From NCBI RefSeq assembly GCF_947258575.1, contig NZ_CAMYIV010000006.1, positions 177,902 through 241,901 of the forward strand: 64,000 nucleotides of DNA. The letters run 5' to 3'. Below, in pieces: positions 19,818 to 27,177 of this stretch; position 1 is the first letter of the stretch, and each line of letters begins with the position of its first letter. Position numbers and translations under genes: made by a program. The DNA comes from an uncultured Alcanivorax sp. GTDB lineage: Bacteria; Pseudomonadota; Gammaproteobacteria; Pseudomonadales; Alcanivoracaceae. The notes under the pieces are model-generated. The model had not been told where the DNA came from. It did not search any database and worked only from the letters and a program-made list of their open reading frames with translations.

Positions 19818-19842
19818 ATCATTCGAATGATGTTCATCATTC
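19818..19842. promoter_or_regulatory. Overlapping palindromes upstream of the MFS gene
   Basis: ATCATTCGAATGAT (19818-19831) and GAATGATG-TT-CATCATTC (19825-19842) are two perfect overlapping palindromes, 121 bp upstream of the MFS start and 240 bp upstream of the nrt promoter. Probably the operator of an unidentified regulator. Confidence 0.45.
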
Positions 19843-20083
19843 ACCGCAGTGATAAATGCGGCTTTGGTCGCAAAGGCTCCCAAGCAGTGCGTGGTTTTTT
19901 CACCAGGTCGGGGCAAAACCCGGGGTTTGCGGCACGAAAGTGATGTTGCAGCAAAAGCGTGATGCATTTTGGTGAGGCGGGACTGACTCACAACGGTGCC
20001 GGCTGGGCAATAAGCGGGCGCTGAAGCCGGCCCGGCTTGCACCCGGTATCGGTAACGTCATGAAAAATCAGCCTTTTCAAAAC

Positions 20084-20098
20084 TGGCACAGCATTTGC
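20084..20098 (+). promoter_or_regulatory. Sigma-54 promoter of the nrt operon
   Basis: TGGCAC, 5 nt, TTGC matches the -24/-12 consensus with correct GG-to-GC spacing. Transcription should start near 20110, just before the first leader hairpin. This fits nitrogen control by NtrC. Confidence 0.8.
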
Positions 20099-20113
20099 CT
20101 TATGACAGGGTAA

Positions 20114-20237
20114 GCACAACCACTGCGTTGTGCGCGAGATAACCATCTGTGTGGTCAACGGCGACCACACTCCGATGCGAGCAAAGGCGCTCAAAGATTC
20201 CTGCCAATGGTGGCGGGACGCTTTGAGCGCTTTTTTT
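20114..20237 (+). promoter_or_regulatory. ANTAR-type antitermination leader (NasT target) with terminator
   Basis: Three structures follow the sigma-54 promoter. P1 is 20114-20133, stem GCACAAC/GTTGTGC, hexaloop CACTGC. P2 is 20149-20170, stem GTGTGGTC/GACCACAC, hexaloop AACGGC, with the A1 and G4 of ANTAR targets. A terminator is at 20187-20237, stem GCGCTCAAAG/CTTTGAGCGC with a nested inner stem and T7. Two hexaloop hairpins before a terminator is the known NasR/NasT arrangement. P1 has A and G at loop positions 2 and 5, one off the consensus. nasT lies 5 kb downstream. Confidence 0.8.
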
Positions 20238-20272
20238 ATGCCCGAAAAAAACGGGCAGAAGAGGGAAGGATG

Positions 20273-21643
20273 ATGAAAGGTTTCAAGAAAACATTCTGTG
20301 GTGTGTTGGCCGCGATGACACTGGGCCTGTCGGCAACGTCCGTGGCGGATGATGCGGTGGGCTGGCCGGAAAAGGCCGACCTCAAGTTCGGTTTTATCAA
20401 GCTGACGGATATGGCGCCGCTGGCCATTGCCTACGAGAAAGGCTACTTCGAGGAAGAAGGCCTGTTCGTGACCCTGGAAGCCCAGGCCAACTGGAAGGTG
20501 CTGCTGGACCGGGTGATTGATGGTCAGCTGGATGGCGCTCACATGCTGGCCGGCCAGCCGTTGGGGGCGACCATCGGGTATGGCACCGAAGCCCATATCA
20601 TTACCGCCTTCAGCATGGATCTGAACGGTAACGGCATTACCGTTTCCAACTCCGTCTGGGAAGAAATGAAAAAGCATATTCCCAGCAAGGATGGCAAACC
20701 GGTGCATCCCATCAAGGCCGACACCCTTAAGCCGGTGGTGGAGCAATACAAGGACGCCGGCAAGTCTTTCAAGATGGGCATGGTGTTTCCGGTGTCCACC
20801 CATAACTACGAGCTGCGTTACTGGCTCGCCGCCGGTGGCCTGAACCCGGGCTACTACGCGCCGCACAAGGGCGATACCAGCGGCCAGTTGCAGGCAGACG
20901 TGTTGCTGTCAGTGACACCGCCGCCGCAAATGCCCGCCACCCTGGAAGCCGGCACCATTCATGGCTACTGCGTGGGTGAGCCCTGGAACCAGCAAGCCGT
21001 GTTCAAGGGCATCGGTGTGCCGGTGATTACCGATTACGAAATCTGGAAAAACAATCCGGAAAAAGTCTTCGGGGTCAGCAAGGCCTGGGCGGAGGAATAT
21101 CCCAACACCCACATCCGTGTGGTCAAGGCGATGATCCGCGCCGCCAAGTGGCTGGACGAAAACAACAACGCCAACCGCCCGGAAGCAGTGAAGATCCTGT
21201 CCCGCCCCAACTATGTGGGCGCCGACTATGACGTGATCGCCAACTCCATGACCGGCACCTTCGAGTACGAGAAAGGCGACAAGCGGGAGATTCCGGACTT
21301 CAACGTGTTTTTCCGTCACAACGCCACCTATCCCTACTACTCCGATGCCATCTGGTACCTGACGCAAATGCGTCGCTGGGGACAGATCAGCGAGAGCAAG
21401 CCGGACAGCTGGTACATGGATATCGCGAAAAAAGTGTATCGCCCGGACATCTACACCCAGGCGGCCAAGTCACTGATTGCCGAAGGCAAGATGAGCGCCG
21501 ATGAATTCCCGGACTTCGCCAGCGAAGATGGCTTCAAGCCGCCGCAGAGCGAGTTCATCGACAACGTCACCTATGACGGCCGCAAGCCCAACGAGTACCT
21601 GAGCAAGTTCCCCATCGGCCTGAAAGACGGCGACACCCTGTAA
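20273..21643 (+). CDS. nrtA: Nitrate ABC transporter substrate-binding protein
   Basis: A 456-residue periplasmic nitrate/nitrite-binding protein of the NrtA/NasF/CmpA family. The signal peptide is residues 1-25, ending S-V-A. Typical features include [15 protein letters not shown], the G-N-G-I-T-V-S segment and [12 protein letters not shown] 20273 was preferred to ATG 20270 because of its distance from AGGGAAGG. First gene of nrtA-nrtB-nrtD, downstream of a sigma-54 promoter and NasT-type leader. Confidence 0.93.
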   Translation: MKGFKKTFCGVLAAMTLGLSATSVADDAVGWPEKADLKFGFIKLTDMAPLAIAYEKGYFEEEGLFVTLEAQANWKVLLDRVIDGQLDGAHMLAGQPLGATIGYGTEAHIITAFSMDLNGNGITVSNSVWEEMKKHIPSKDGKPVHPIKADTLKPVVEQYKDAGKSFKMGMVFPVSTHNYELRYWLAAGGLNPGYYAPHKGDTSGQLQADVLLSVTPPPQMPATLEAGTIHGYCVGEPWNQQAVFKGIGVPVITDYEIWKNNPEKVFGVSKAWAEEYPNTHIRVVKAMIRAAKWLDENNNANRPEAVKILSRPNYVGADYDVIANSMTGTFEYEKGDKREIPDFNVFFRHNATYPYYSDAIWYLTQMRRWGQISESKPDSWYMDIAKKVYRPDIYTQAAKSLIAEGKMSADEFPDFASEDGFKPPQSEFIDNVTYDGRKPNEYLSKFPIGLKDGDTL

Positions 21644-21671
21644 CCGGGGACCCGAGAGGAAGGAGACAACC

Positions 21672-22673
21672 ATGGTGACCCTGACATTTCCGACCTGGAT
21701 GGAACCCTACCGCGCACTGGCCACGGGCAAGGTATCCCGTGACCAGTGGCAAGCGCTGATGCGCCAGCTGCTGTGGCCGGTGCTGGGGATAGGCCTGTTC
21801 CTGCTCCTGTGGCAGTTCGCGGCCCAGCGTATTGATACCTCGCTGGGTCAGTTCCCCGGCCCGGCCCAGGTCTGGGAGCAGGCGGGCAATCTGGTCAGTG
21901 AACACCAGCAGTCCCGTGAGCGGGAAGTGGCGTTTTATGAGCGGCAGGAAAAGTACATTGCCGCCCGGCTGCAACAGCAGCCGGACTGGGAGCCGGTCAC
22001 CCGGGATTACACCGGTGCGCCTACCTTCTTTGATCAGATCGGTACCAGCCTGATCACGGTGATGAGTGGGTTTCTGCTGGCGTCGATGATCGCCATTCCG
22101 CTGGGCATCGTCATCGGCCTGAGCAGCACCGTGCATGCAGCGGTGAACCCGCTGGTGCAGCTGTTCAAGCCGGTGTCGCCGCTGGCCTGGTTGCCGCTGG
22201 TGACCATGGTGGTGAGTGCGCTGTATGTGAGCGATGACCCGATGGTGTCCAAATCCTTTCTCACTTCCATGTTCACGGTTTCCCTGTGCTGCCTGTGGCC
22301 CACGCTCATGAATACGGCGGTGGGGGTCACCTCGGTCAGCCAGGATCTGACCAATGTATCCCGAGTGCTGCGACTCAATGCTCTCAGCCATGTGCGCAAG
22401 ATCGTGCTGCCGTCGGCGCTGCCGATGATGTTCACCGGCCTGCGTCTGAGCCTGGGGATCGCCTGGATGGTGTTGATCGCCGCCGAGATGCTGGCGCAGA
22501 ACCCGGGCCTGGGGAAATTCGTCTGGGATGAATTCCAGAACGGCAGTTCCCAGTCCCTGGGCCGGATCATGGTGGCGGTGATCGTCATCGGCCTGATCGG
22601 CTTCCTGCTGGACCGCCTGATGCTGATGCTGCAGCGCGCGCTGGTGTGGGACAAAGCTTCAGCACAACGCTAG
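21672..22673 (+). CDS. nrtB: Nitrate ABC transporter permease
   Basis: A 333-residue inner-membrane permease with an N-terminal helix, a soluble segment (about residues 65-120) and five or more C-terminal helices. The loop that contacts the ATPase is visible in N-V-S-R-V-L-R-L-N-A-L-S-H-V-R-K-I-V-L-P (EAA-type motif). AAGGAG precedes the ATG. It lies 28 bp after nrtA and 20 bp before the ATPase gene. The extra soluble loop is longer than in short SsuC-type permeases but matches NrtB/NasE. Confidence 0.93.
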   Translation: MVTLTFPTWMEPYRALATGKVSRDQWQALMRQLLWPVLGIGLFLLLWQFAAQRIDTSLGQFPGPAQVWEQAGNLVSEHQQSREREVAFYERQEKYIAARLQQQPDWEPVTRDYTGAPTFFDQIGTSLITVMSGFLLASMIAIPLGIVIGLSSTVHAAVNPLVQLFKPVSPLAWLPLVTMVVSALYVSDDPMVSKSFLTSMFTVSLCCLWPTLMNTAVGVTSVSQDLTNVSRVLRLNALSHVRKIVLPSALPMMFTGLRLSLGIAWMVLIAAEMLAQNPGLGKFVWDEFQNGSSQSLGRIMVAVIVIGLIGFLLDRLMLMLQRALVWDKASAQR

Positions 22674-22693
22674 CAGCTGAAAGGAGAATCAAC

Positions 22694-23533
22694 ATGAAAG
22701 CCTTACTGGAACTGTCCAACGTGGGCATGCAATTCGATACCCCGAAGGGCAGCTTTGAAGCCCTGAAGGATGTGAATCTGAAAATTGCCGACGGTGAGTT
22801 CGTGTCCCTGATCGGTCACTCCGGCTGCGGGAAATCCACGGTGCTCAATATCGTCGCCGGCCTGCTGCACTCCACCGACGGCGGGGTGATTCTGGACAAG
22901 CAGGAAGTCACCGAACCCGGCCCGGAGCGGGCCGTGGTGTTCCAGAACCATTCGCTGCTGCCCTGGCTTACGTCGTTTGAAAACGTGGAGCTTGCGGTGA
23001 AGCAGGTCTTCAAGAAGACCAAGAGCCGGGCGGAAATTCGCGACTGGGTGGAGCACAACCTGGAGCTGGTGCACATGGCCCATGCCATGCACAAGAAGCC
23101 GGATGAAATTTCCGGTGGCATGAAGCAGCGCGTGGGCATCGCTCGGGCCCTGGCCATGCAGCCCCAGGTGTTGCTGATGGACGAACCCTTCGGGGCGCTG
23201 GATGCCCTGACCCGGGCCCACCTGCAGGATTCGTTGATGGAGATCCATGCTCAGCTGGGCACCACGGTGATCATGATTACCCACGATGTGGACGAGGCGG
23301 TGTTGCTGTCAGACCGCATTGTGATGATGACCAATGGGCCGTCCGCCACCATCGGCGAGATTCTGGATGTGAAGGTGCCGCGTCCACGGGACCGCCTGGC
23401 CCTGGCCGACGATCCCACCTTCGTCCGTTGTCGTCAGCAGGTGCTGCAATTCCTGTACGAGAAACAGCGCAAGGTGGAGCCGCTGCCCAAGCGTACTGAC
23501 GCTGAGACTGGCGCCGTGCGAAAACGGGCCTGA
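22694..23533 (+). CDS. nrtD: Nitrate ABC transporter ATP-binding protein
   Basis: A 279-residue ABC ATPase: Walker A G-H-S-G-C-G-K-S-T, Q-loop F-Q-N-H-S-L-L-P-W, signature I-S-G-G-M-K-Q-R, Walker B V-L-L-M-D-E-P-F-G-A-L-D and an H-loop T-H-D-V-D-E-A. There is no C-terminal NrtA-like domain, so it is the NrtD/NasD type. ATG 22694 follows AAGGAG; the upstream in-frame codon at 22646 lies inside nrtB. Confidence 0.95.
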   Translation: MKALLELSNVGMQFDTPKGSFEALKDVNLKIADGEFVSLIGHSGCGKSTVLNIVAGLLHSTDGGVILDKQEVTEPGPERAVVFQNHSLLPWLTSFENVELAVKQVFKKTKSRAEIRDWVEHNLELVHMAHAMHKKPDEISGGMKQRVGIARALAMQPQVLLMDEPFGALDALTRAHLQDSLMEIHAQLGTTVIMITHDVDEAVLLSDRIVMMTNGPSATIGEILDVKVPRPRDRLALADDPTFVRCRQQVLQFLYEKQRKVEPLPKRTDAETGAVRKRA

Positions 23534-23659
23534 TAACCGTTCATGACTGATTTGATTCGCCTGCTTTTTCGCACACGGAAAAGCGGGCAGGGGGAAGGTG
23601 TGCCTGATTTCAGCACATCACTGTTTTTTATTTTGGGACGTTACATCGAGGAAATGACC

Positions 23660-24838
23660 ATGAAATATTCTGCCATTGCTGCCGGCGTTATCCTTTCCAC
23701 GCTCGGCTTTTCGGGGACGGCTCACGCCGAAGACGATGCGTTTATCACTGCGTTGAAAGAGGGCAAGCCGCTACTGAATCTGCGCTTGCGCCATGAGGAA
23801 GTGGATAGCGACGGTGCCGCGGAAGACGCCCAGGCACTCACCCTGCGCACCCGGCTGGGCTATCAAAGCGGCACGCTGCACGGTTTTGATGTGTTGGGGG
23901 AGTTTGAAGACACCCGCATTGTTGGAAAAGTCGATAACTTTGCACCGCACATGACGGGTTACCCGGTGATTGCCGATCCGGAAGTCACCGAGCTGAACCG
24001 GGCGGCGGTACGCTATACCGGTAGCGATGCCCTCGACGGCCTGGTGGCCACCTATGGCCGCCAGCGCATCATTTACGATAACGCCCGCTTCGTCGGCAAC
24101 GTGGGCTGGCGCCAGGACGAGCAGACCTTTGATGGCGCCAAGTTGGATTACGGGACCGGTGATTTTTCTTTCTCAACGGCCTATCTCACCCAGGTAAACG
24201 GCATTACGCCCAAGTTCGATGCCAATGTGTCCAATACCCTGTTTAACGCCAGCTGGGCGGGAATGCCAGGGGGATCACTCACCGCCTACGGCTACCTGCT
24301 GGAAACCGATAACGTGCCCGATTCCGATAACGACACCTACGGCCTGCGGTATGCCGGTGCCTTCGATTTGGATGCCGTAAAGCTGCTTCTCACCCTGGAA
24401 GGCGCCCAGCAAGAGGTGGAAGCCGGCGATACCGAGTACTACTTCGCCGAAGTGGGCGCAGAAATGGCCGGGGTCACCGTGAAAATGGCGCAGGAAGTGC
24501 TGGGCTCTGATGACGGCCAGATTGCTTTCCAGACGCCGCTGGCCACCAAGCACGCCTTCAACGGCTGGGCGGACCAGTTCCTGGTCACCCCGGCGGATGG
24601 TCTGAAAGACAGCTTTGTCAGTGTCGGCACCAAACTGGCCGGGTTCAAGCTGGCGGCGGTGTATCACGACTTCCAGGCCGAAGAAGGCAGCAGTGACTAC
24701 GGCACGGAAACCAACCTGCTGGTGGCACGGCCCATCGGCAAGCACTACGTGGTGGGCCTGAAATACGCCGACTACAACGCCGATGATTTCGGTGCCGATA
24801 CACAAAAACTGTGGGCCTGGGCCGAACTGAAGCTCTGA
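23660..24838 (+). CDS. Outer-membrane porin (alginate-export-like)
   Basis: A 392-residue protein with a Sec signal (residues 1-21, ending A-H-A), then alternating amphipathic strands such as L-R-L-R-H-E-E and T-L-R-T-R-L-G-Y-Q-S. It ends in W-A-W-A-E-L-K-L, in line with a beta-barrel sorted to the outer membrane. It resembles the alginate_exp-type porin family. Position between the nitrate transporter and nasTS suggests it passes nitrate, but that is inference. Start chosen at ATG 23660 from the GAGG spacing. Confidence 0.75.
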   Translation: MKYSAIAAGVILSTLGFSGTAHAEDDAFITALKEGKPLLNLRLRHEEVDSDGAAEDAQALTLRTRLGYQSGTLHGFDVLGEFEDTRIVGKVDNFAPHMTGYPVIADPEVTELNRAAVRYTGSDALDGLVATYGRQRIIYDNARFVGNVGWRQDEQTFDGAKLDYGTGDFSFSTAYLTQVNGITPKFDANVSNTLFNASWAGMPGGSLTAYGYLLETDNVPDSDNDTYGLRYAGAFDLDAVKLLLTLEGAQQEVEAGDTEYYFAEVGAEMAGVTVKMAQEVLGSDDGQIAFQTPLATKHAFNGWADQFLVTPADGLKDSFVSVGTKLAGFKLAAVYHDFQAEEGSSDYGTETNLLVARPIGKHYVVGLKYADYNADDFGADTQKLWAWAELKL

Positions 24839-24868
24839 CCAATACAGCGCCGTTTTAGCGCCGCAGAG

Positions 24869-24885
24869 TGCACTGTCATGGTGCG
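24869..24885 (+). promoter_or_regulatory. NtrC-like enhancer site upstream of nasT
   Basis: TGCACTGTCATGGTGCG is close to the NtrC consensus TGCAC-N5-TGGTGCA and lies 68 bp upstream of the -24 element of the next promoter. Confidence 0.65.
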
Positions 24886-24952
24886 CTTTGCGGGTGCTGT
24901 TGTGGTGAATAAGGAATAGCAAACAAAAACAGCGAGTTAAACCACCCATGAC

Positions 24953-24968
24953 TGGCACAACCGTTGCA
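24953..24968 (+). promoter_or_regulatory. Sigma-54 promoter of nasT-nasS
   Basis: TGGCACAACCGTTGCA is a full match to the -24/-12 consensus. Transcription should start near 24980, which places the true nasT start at 25011, not at the ATG upstream of this promoter. Confidence 0.8.
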
Positions 24969-25010
24969 AACCACTCCAGTAACACTCAATCCCTGGATGC
25001 TTCCGACACT

Positions 25011-25598
25011 ATGGCCCTGAAAATCATGCTGGTGGATGACCAGCCACCGCGCGCCGCCATTCTGGAACGTGCCCTGATCGACGAAGGGCACGAGATCCTC
25101 TGTCGCCTGACCAGTGCCGCGGGGCTGGCGGAGAAGGTGCATTCCAGTAACCCGGATGTGGTGATTGTGGACATGGACGCGCCGGACCGGGACACCCTGG
25201 AAAGCATGGCACTGGTGCAGCGGGATATGCCGCGGCCCATGGTCATGTTCTGCAACCAGGACGATGAGGATCTGATCGTGGCGGCCCTGCGTGCCGGCGT
25301 CAGTGCCTATGTGGCCGGGGAAACCGATCTGGCCCGGGTGCGTGGCGTGATGCGCGTGGCCACCGCCCGTTTCCGGGAATACCAGGCACTGCGCGAAGAG
25401 CTGGAACAGACCCGCGAAGCGCTGGCGGAACGCAAGATCATCGAGCGGGCCAAGGGCCTGCTGATGCAACGCCGCCGCCTCAATGAGCAGGATGCCTACA
25501 GCACCCTGCGGCGCCAGGCCATGAATACCGGTCAGCCATTAATCCAGGTGGCCAGATCAGTGCTGGATTATGCCGAGATGCTGAAAGCGCAGGGGTGA
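25011..25598 (+). CDS. nasT: Nitrate-responsive RNA antiterminator NasT (ANTAR)
   Basis: A 195-residue response-regulator-like protein: a receiver domain at the N-terminus (K-I-M-L-V-D-D, V-V-I-V-D-M-D), a coiled linker and a C-terminal ANTAR domain (E-R-A-K-G-L-L-M-Q-R-R-x-L-N-E-Q-D-A-Y) that binds paired hexaloop hairpins. NasS holds NasT inactive until nitrate binds. ATG 25011 was chosen because a sigma-54 promoter (24953-24968) lies between it and the in-frame ATG at 24948. The likely target is the leader at 20114-20237. Confidence 0.93.
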   Translation: MALKIMLVDDQPPRAAILERALIDEGHEILCRLTSAAGLAEKVHSSNPDVVIVDMDAPDRDTLESMALVQRDMPRPMVMFCNQDDEDLIVAALRAGVSAYVAGETDLARVRGVMRVATARFREYQALREELEQTREALAERKIIERAKGLLMQRRRLNEQDAYSTLRRQAMNTGQPLIQVARSVLDYAEMLKAQG

Positions 25599-25727
25599 TG
25601 GAATTGGCCAGCTTTCCCTGTGGGAGTGATGGTTCCATCGCGAATTATCTTGCCATTGTCGGTTGAGAGTCGCGGTCGCACCCGCAGGGCATAGCAAACG
25701 ACTGGCCCCACAAAAAACGGAGCGAGC

Positions 25728-25880
25728 ATGAGAAGAGTGAGCCCATTGAAAAAATCACGCAGCCTGATCGAGGCACCCAGCAAAAAAGTATGGCGTGCTA
25801 CACCGGCTGAAGGTGTTCAGGTGGTCAAGCGTCAGGCATCCAGCGTTCGTCGTCAGCCCCTTGCGGAGCCAACCCCATGA
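25728..25880 (+). CDS. Small basic ORF coupled to nasS
   Basis: A 50-codon ORF with CGGAG 5 nt before its ATG. Its stop overlaps the nasS start as ATGA. The product is Arg/Lys-rich (begins M-R-R-V-S-P-L-K-K-S-R-S) with no transmembrane helix and no recognised family. It lies alone in the 278-bp nasT-nasS gap. It could be a real small protein or a leader ORF that couples nasS translation. Confidence 0.5.
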   Translation: MRRVSPLKKSRSLIEAPSKKVWRATPAEGVQVVKRQASSVRRQPLAEPTP

Positions 25881-27049
25881 AAATCCGTATCGGCTATATG
25901 CCGCTCACCGACAGCTTGCCGTTAGTTGTGGCCCAGGAAGCGGGCTACTTCGCGGCGGAAGGGTTGGATGTGGAGCTGCAGCCGGAGTGGAGCTGGGCCA
26001 GCCTGCGTGATCGTTTGCTGGTGGGCCAGCTCGATGCAGCCCCCATGCTGGCGCCCATGATGATGGCCACGTCGCTGGGGCTGGGGTGTATCAAGAAACC
26101 CCTGGCCACGGCATTCTCCATGGGGCTGAACGGCAACGGTATTACCGTGTCACCCATGTTGTTTCAGGGGCTGTGTGCCTTGTCTGAAGGGCCCACGCCC
26201 AACGACATGGCCAGTGCCATGAACAAGCTGGTGGCGGCCCGTGCCAGTAGTGGCGAGTCGCCGCTGGTGCTGGCGGTGGTGTTTCCGTTTTCCTGTCATG
26301 CCTATCAATTACGTCACTGGCTGAGCGTCGCCGGGCTGGATCCGGACCACGATGTGAAGCTGGTGGTGTTGCCGCCCTCGCAGATGGTAGATCACCTGCG
26401 CATGGGGCATATCGATGGTTTCTGTGTGGGCGAACCCTGGAACAGTCTGGCGGCGTTAACCGGCGCCGGGCACTGCATTCTTTCCGGTTACCAGATCTGG
26501 GAAAACGCACCGGAAAAAGTGCTGGCGGTGTCCCGTGACTGGGTGGCCCGTAATCCCGGGCCTCATCGCGCCATGTTGCGGGCACTCTATAAGGCCGCTC
26601 GCCATGCCGACGAGCATTTGCTGGAGAGCCTGTCGCTACTGGCGCATCCGGCCTGGCTGGATGTGCCGGCGGAAATCATTCGCGCACCGTTCAGCCAGCG
26701 CCTGCCCGGTGGCTTGACCGGACAACCGTTTCCGGCCCATCACTTCCATGTGTTCGCCGGTTTCCACGCCAATTTCCCCTGGCGATCTGACGCCCGTTTC
26801 CTGCTGGAAGAAATGCAGCGTTGGCGTCAGTGCAGCCTGGAAGAAACCCAGACCTTTGCTGCCCAATGCTACCGCACCGACCTGTTCCGCGACGCCCTGG
26901 CGGACCTCACCAGCCTGCCATTGATGGACAGCAAACCGGACGAGCGCCACGCAGGCCACTGGCAGTTACCCGGCGAACCCAAGCCGGTAGAGCTGGGGCC
27001 GGACCGGTTGTTGAAAGTGATTGAAGCGGAGGAGGGGGCGGCCGAATAG
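25877..27049 (+). CDS. nasS: Nitrate sensor NasS
   Basis: A 390-residue NrtA-like protein without a signal peptide, so cytoplasmic. Shared NrtA features: I-G-Y-M-P-L-T-D-S-L-P-L, a G-N-G-I-T-V-S segment and G-F-C-V-G-E-P-W-N. In NasS-NasT systems NasS binds nitrate and then releases NasT. It follows nasT on the same strand through a small ORF whose stop overlaps its start. No assimilatory nitrate or nitrite reductase gene follows. Confidence 0.93.
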   Translation: MKIRIGYMPLTDSLPLVVAQEAGYFAAEGLDVELQPEWSWASLRDRLLVGQLDAAPMLAPMMMATSLGLGCIKKPLATAFSMGLNGNGITVSPMLFQGLCALSEGPTPNDMASAMNKLVAARASSGESPLVLAVVFPFSCHAYQLRHWLSVAGLDPDHDVKLVVLPPSQMVDHLRMGHIDGFCVGEPWNSLAALTGAGHCILSGYQIWENAPEKVLAVSRDWVARNPGPHRAMLRALYKAARHADEHLLESLSLLAHPAWLDVPAEIIRAPFSQRLPGGLTGQPFPAHHFHVFAGFHANFPWRSDARFLLEEMQRWRQCSLEETQTFAAQCYRTDLFRDALADLTSLPLMDSKPDERHAGHWQLPGEPKPVELGPDRLLKVIEAEEGAAE

Positions 27050-27058
27050 AACCCGCCC

Positions 27059-27145
27059 CGTTGGAGCTTTGCTCGCAAAGCGAAGGCGTTTGGTTTGGCA
27101 CTGAGCCAGCTTCTTGCCTTTCGCCTTGCGAGCAAGGCTCCAACG
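27059..27145. repeat. Inverted repeat between nasS and metE
   Basis: Two arms of about 26-30 bp (GTTGGAGCTTTGCTCGC and the near-complement GCGAGCAAGGCTCCAAC) flank 30 bp. One arm of the same family lies at 16307. It fills the convergent nasS/metE gap and may end both transcripts. Confidence 0.8.
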
Positions 27146-27177
27146 GGGGCGTTGGTTTCGGTTTCGTTAGAGGATGT

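Noticed and set aside
19818..19842. Fur box
   Set aside because: The palindrome shares CATCATTC-like pieces with Fur sites but lacks the GATAAT core; no iron gene is adjacent.
24948..25010. Upstream ATG (24948) as the nasT start
   Set aside because: A consensus sigma-54 promoter lies inside this segment, and NasT proteins normally begin at the receiver domain, as from 25011.
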